DNA of 29,974 nucleotides from Apiotrichum sp. Y4204 (taxonomy: Eukaryota > Basidiomycota > Tremellomycetes > Trichosporonales > Trichosporonaceae), in NCBI GenBank assembly GCA_025531455.1, contig JAMYHL010000153.1, positions 1 through 29,974 of the forward strand. The letters run 5' to 3'. The notes beneath the pieces were generated by a model. That model was not told the DNA's origin. It saw only the letters and a list, made by a program, of their open reading frames with translations, and did not search any database. A program made the translations under genes and the position numbers. Positions 27,747 through 29,974 of this stretch are shown here, piece after piece. Each line of letters opens with the position of its first letter. The stretch's first letter is position 1.

Positions 27747-29974
27747 ATGGCCCCGAAGAAGGTCCAGCGCATGGGCAGTCTCAGCTCGGTAGGTTAGTCA
27801 TCGAAAGCCGACCTACTGACACCAGTTCCAACCGTTATCGTTCGGAGCGAGCTCATCAACGGGCCGGGGAGGGAGTCCCAGCACAGGGGCAGGAGCTTCC
27901 TCCGATGTGAATTCTTTCGGAGGATCACTCTCTGCGCCGTCCCGGATACCCCGGACGACGAGCAGAGAAGAGATGCCGCCACCGCCGCTGCCCCAGAAGG
28001 CCGTTCCGTCCGAGAAGGCTGCAAGCGGGAAAGGGAAAGCGAAGGCGAAACGGAAAGGCAAGAAGCCTAGCACGCCAGAGGAAGAGGAGATCTACATTAG
28101 CAGCGACGAGGAGCCGCGGCGGAAACGCAAGGGTAGGTGCTGGCGTCTCTTTGTCTGACCTACCAGAAATACGAGCCGAGAGCACACGAGAGATGTGGAC
28201 GGACGTCTACGCCCCGACGAGTGAAGTGAGTCCAGGGGAGGGTGTCGCTGACGCCAGGCGGATCTCGCTCCGGGGAAGGCACGAGTGGCAAAGGTGCGCG
28301 AGTGGCTTATCGAGGCTGTTCATGGTACCCCGCCGGACGGTTCGACGCCGACGCAGGCTGTGCGCGACCGGTTGCGCAAGTACAAGGTGAGCTCAGGCAA
28401 CGCGCGGAAACGAGCTCACGTCAGCGAATATTGTTTATCACTGGTCCGGCTGGAATTGGAAAGACGACGACGCTACGCGTGCTAGCCGAGCAGCTAGGGA
28501 TCGAGCTTGTCGAGTGGGCGGAGGGCGTCGAGGAACGCGGTCTGGGGAACAATTTTGGTGAGCTACGCCAAGGCCGCGCGACTAAAGCTCTCAGAGAAGG
28601 AATCCTCCATTGCCAAGTTTGCCTCTTTTCTCTCGCGCCACGCATATCCACCGCTGAGTCTGGGCTCCACACGTGCACCGCGCTACTCACGTCCACGTGT
28701 GCTGCTCATGACATCTCTCCCGAATCTTGGTCACCTGCCAACACGAGAAGCGTTTCATTCGGCCCTCTTGTCGTTCTGCAAGACGTTCAACTCGGCCAGC
28801 TGTCCGCTTGTCATTGTCCACAGCGACTCTGGCTCTGGCGGGCGAGCGGAGGAGAGCTGGATGGGGCGAGATCGGCATGAGGGCCCGCTCGAGATCCTCG
28901 GGAGGGAAGTCAAAGATGGCCCGTGGTGCAGGCAGATCGAGTAAGCTGGAGGGGGACAAGAGACCTGAGCTTACACCAGTTTCCTTCCGCTTGCAATCAC
29001 ATTCTTGACCAAGGCACTCAACCGCGTACTCAGTCTTGCTGTCGACGACCCAAAACAGCGGCCGGGGACTTCCGCGATACAGCTGCTCGGTCTGTCCGCG
29101 AATGGGGATCTCCGCTCGGCCATTAATTCGCTCCAGGTGCTGTGCACCGGTGACAGCTTCAAGCGGTCGAAGAAGATGCGAAAAGGCGAGATCGTACCAA
29201 CAGGTTTTGGGCGGGGCAGCCGCGGCGGGCGTGGCGCCAGAATACACGTCAGCGAGGACATCCGGGCAGCGTGAGCTACGACATGAACGAAGCTGATTTC
29301 AGACTTGACGCAGTGACCCGGAGAGAACAGTCACTAAGTTTGTTTCACGCGCTTGGCAAGGTGTTCTACAACAAGCGGCTCGACGACCCCCCGACTGAGC
29401 AGGACGACCAGGAGGCGATTGACGCCATACGCGGTCTGCCAGTGGAAGACGCACTGCCGCAGCACCTGGACGGCTTTTCGCGGCGCAAGTCCATGATCCA
29501 GATGGAGGTGGGTATTGGATCCTCGAACCTCGCCCAGCTAAATCCAGGAATTCATTCCCACTATTCCCGTGGACGCGTCAACCTTCGCGCTGTGGATTCA
29601 TCACAGTGTGCCCCTCTTCTGCAACGATATCGAGCAGCTCGCGGCGATCATGGACGACTTTGGGGCCGCGGATCTGATGCGGACGGACGACGATATTGTG
29701 AGTCGCGTTTGGTGATCTGTGGACGCGATTGGTGGCTGACGTTCAGTGGCAATCAAGTCCACAGGCCATTGCCTACGCATTGCATCTGACTGTGCGGGGG
29801 ACTCTGATGGGGTTGCCGTCACCTGTTCCGAGGTGGGTTCTCGAATTTTGATGTAGATTAACCCATCAGACTTGGGCAGAAGGTGGTAAAGCCTCAGTTC
29901 TTCGATTCCTTTCGGCAGGAGAAGGAGAGCGCTTCCCTGCTCAATGCGGCTGTCGAGTTCATGTCCAAGAAGGC
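27747..29974 (+). CDS. RAD17: RAD17, checkpoint clamp loader subunit (3' end missing)
   Basis: Rad17 (yeast Rad24) replaces Rfc1 in the clamp loader that puts the 9-1-1 ring on damaged DNA. Exons: 27747-27788, 27826-28132, 28167-28225, 28258-28386, 28425-28557, 28595-28940, 28980-29270, 29303-29507, 29548-29697, 29747-29832 and 29870 to the edge. A disordered basic N-terminus with an acidic patch (EEEEIYISSDEEP) precedes MWTDVYAPTSEADLA, the entry to the AAA+ module. Walker A is GPAGIGKTTT (186-195), followed by LRVLAEQLGIELVEWAEG. The Walker B-like strand reads VLLMTSLPN where other Rad17 proteins have an acidic pair before LPN. SANGDLRSAINSLQ matches the sensor-2 region. An Arg/Gly-rich stretch (GRGSRGGRGARI) follows, then SLFHALGKVFYNKR and the helical collar. 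The coding sequence is open at the window end. Confidence 0.9.

Overview
The window looks like a nuclear contig from a GC-rich basidiomycete yeast. A tremellomycete of the Trichosporon/Cryptococcus type is my best guess, judging from gene content, intron style and protein resemblance; no marker gene settles it. Genes are dense, on both strands, and full of very short introns (mostly 32-100 nt). These start GTGAGT, GTGCGT, GTAGGT or similar and end with a CTNAC branch-point-like box a few bases before AG. All gene models here were spliced by hand: each intron was accepted because splice signals, reading phase and protein-family continuity agreed. No transposon, CRISPR, tRNA or rRNA was found.

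Layout, left to right: a 3' scrap of a plus-strand gene (1-44); a small single-membrane-segment protein (minus, 361-784); RAD1, a subunit of the 9-1-1 checkpoint clamp (plus, 1011-2337); translation initiation factor eIF1/SUI1 (minus, 2772-3759); a YTP1-like multi-pass membrane protein (minus, 4249-6147); a TLC-like multi-pass membrane protein (minus, 6670-8064); an unrecognised protein (minus, 8975-9792); glycerophosphocholine acyltransferase GPC1 (plus, 10503-12616); a coiled-coil protein resembling the ADIP/Msd1 family (minus, 12772-15100); a HERP/Usa1-like ubiquitin-domain membrane protein (plus, 15518-17648); a PFA4-type DHHC palmitoyltransferase (minus, 18059-19972); an unrecognised acidic protein with five 9-residue repeats (minus, 20709-22053); a vacuolar carboxypeptidase S-like M20 peptidase (plus, 23078-24922); a biotin-pathway KAPA synthase ending in a peroxisomal AKL signal (plus, 25273-26629); the small secretory protein KSH1/kish (minus, 26952-27271); and RAD17, the loader of the 9-1-1 clamp, running off the right edge (plus, 27747-29974).

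The genes do not form one pathway. Several act at membranes of the ER, Golgi or vacuole (YTP1-like, TLC-like, GPC1, HERP-like, PFA4, CPS1, KSH1), and two act at the same checkpoint step (RAD1 and RAD17, about 25 kb apart). The most striking signal is the splicing. Conserved protein sequence can be restored only by invoking microexons: 1 nt (or 4 nt) in GPC1, 5 nt in the TLC-like gene, consecutive 6-nt and 7-nt exons leading into the DHHC motif of PFA4, a first coding exon in KSH1 carrying only the ATG, and 13-nt first and last coding exons in eIF1. Other points of interest are the loss of the usual acidic pair in the RAD17 Walker B-like position, the AKL terminus of the KAPA synthase, and a weak start context on eIF1.
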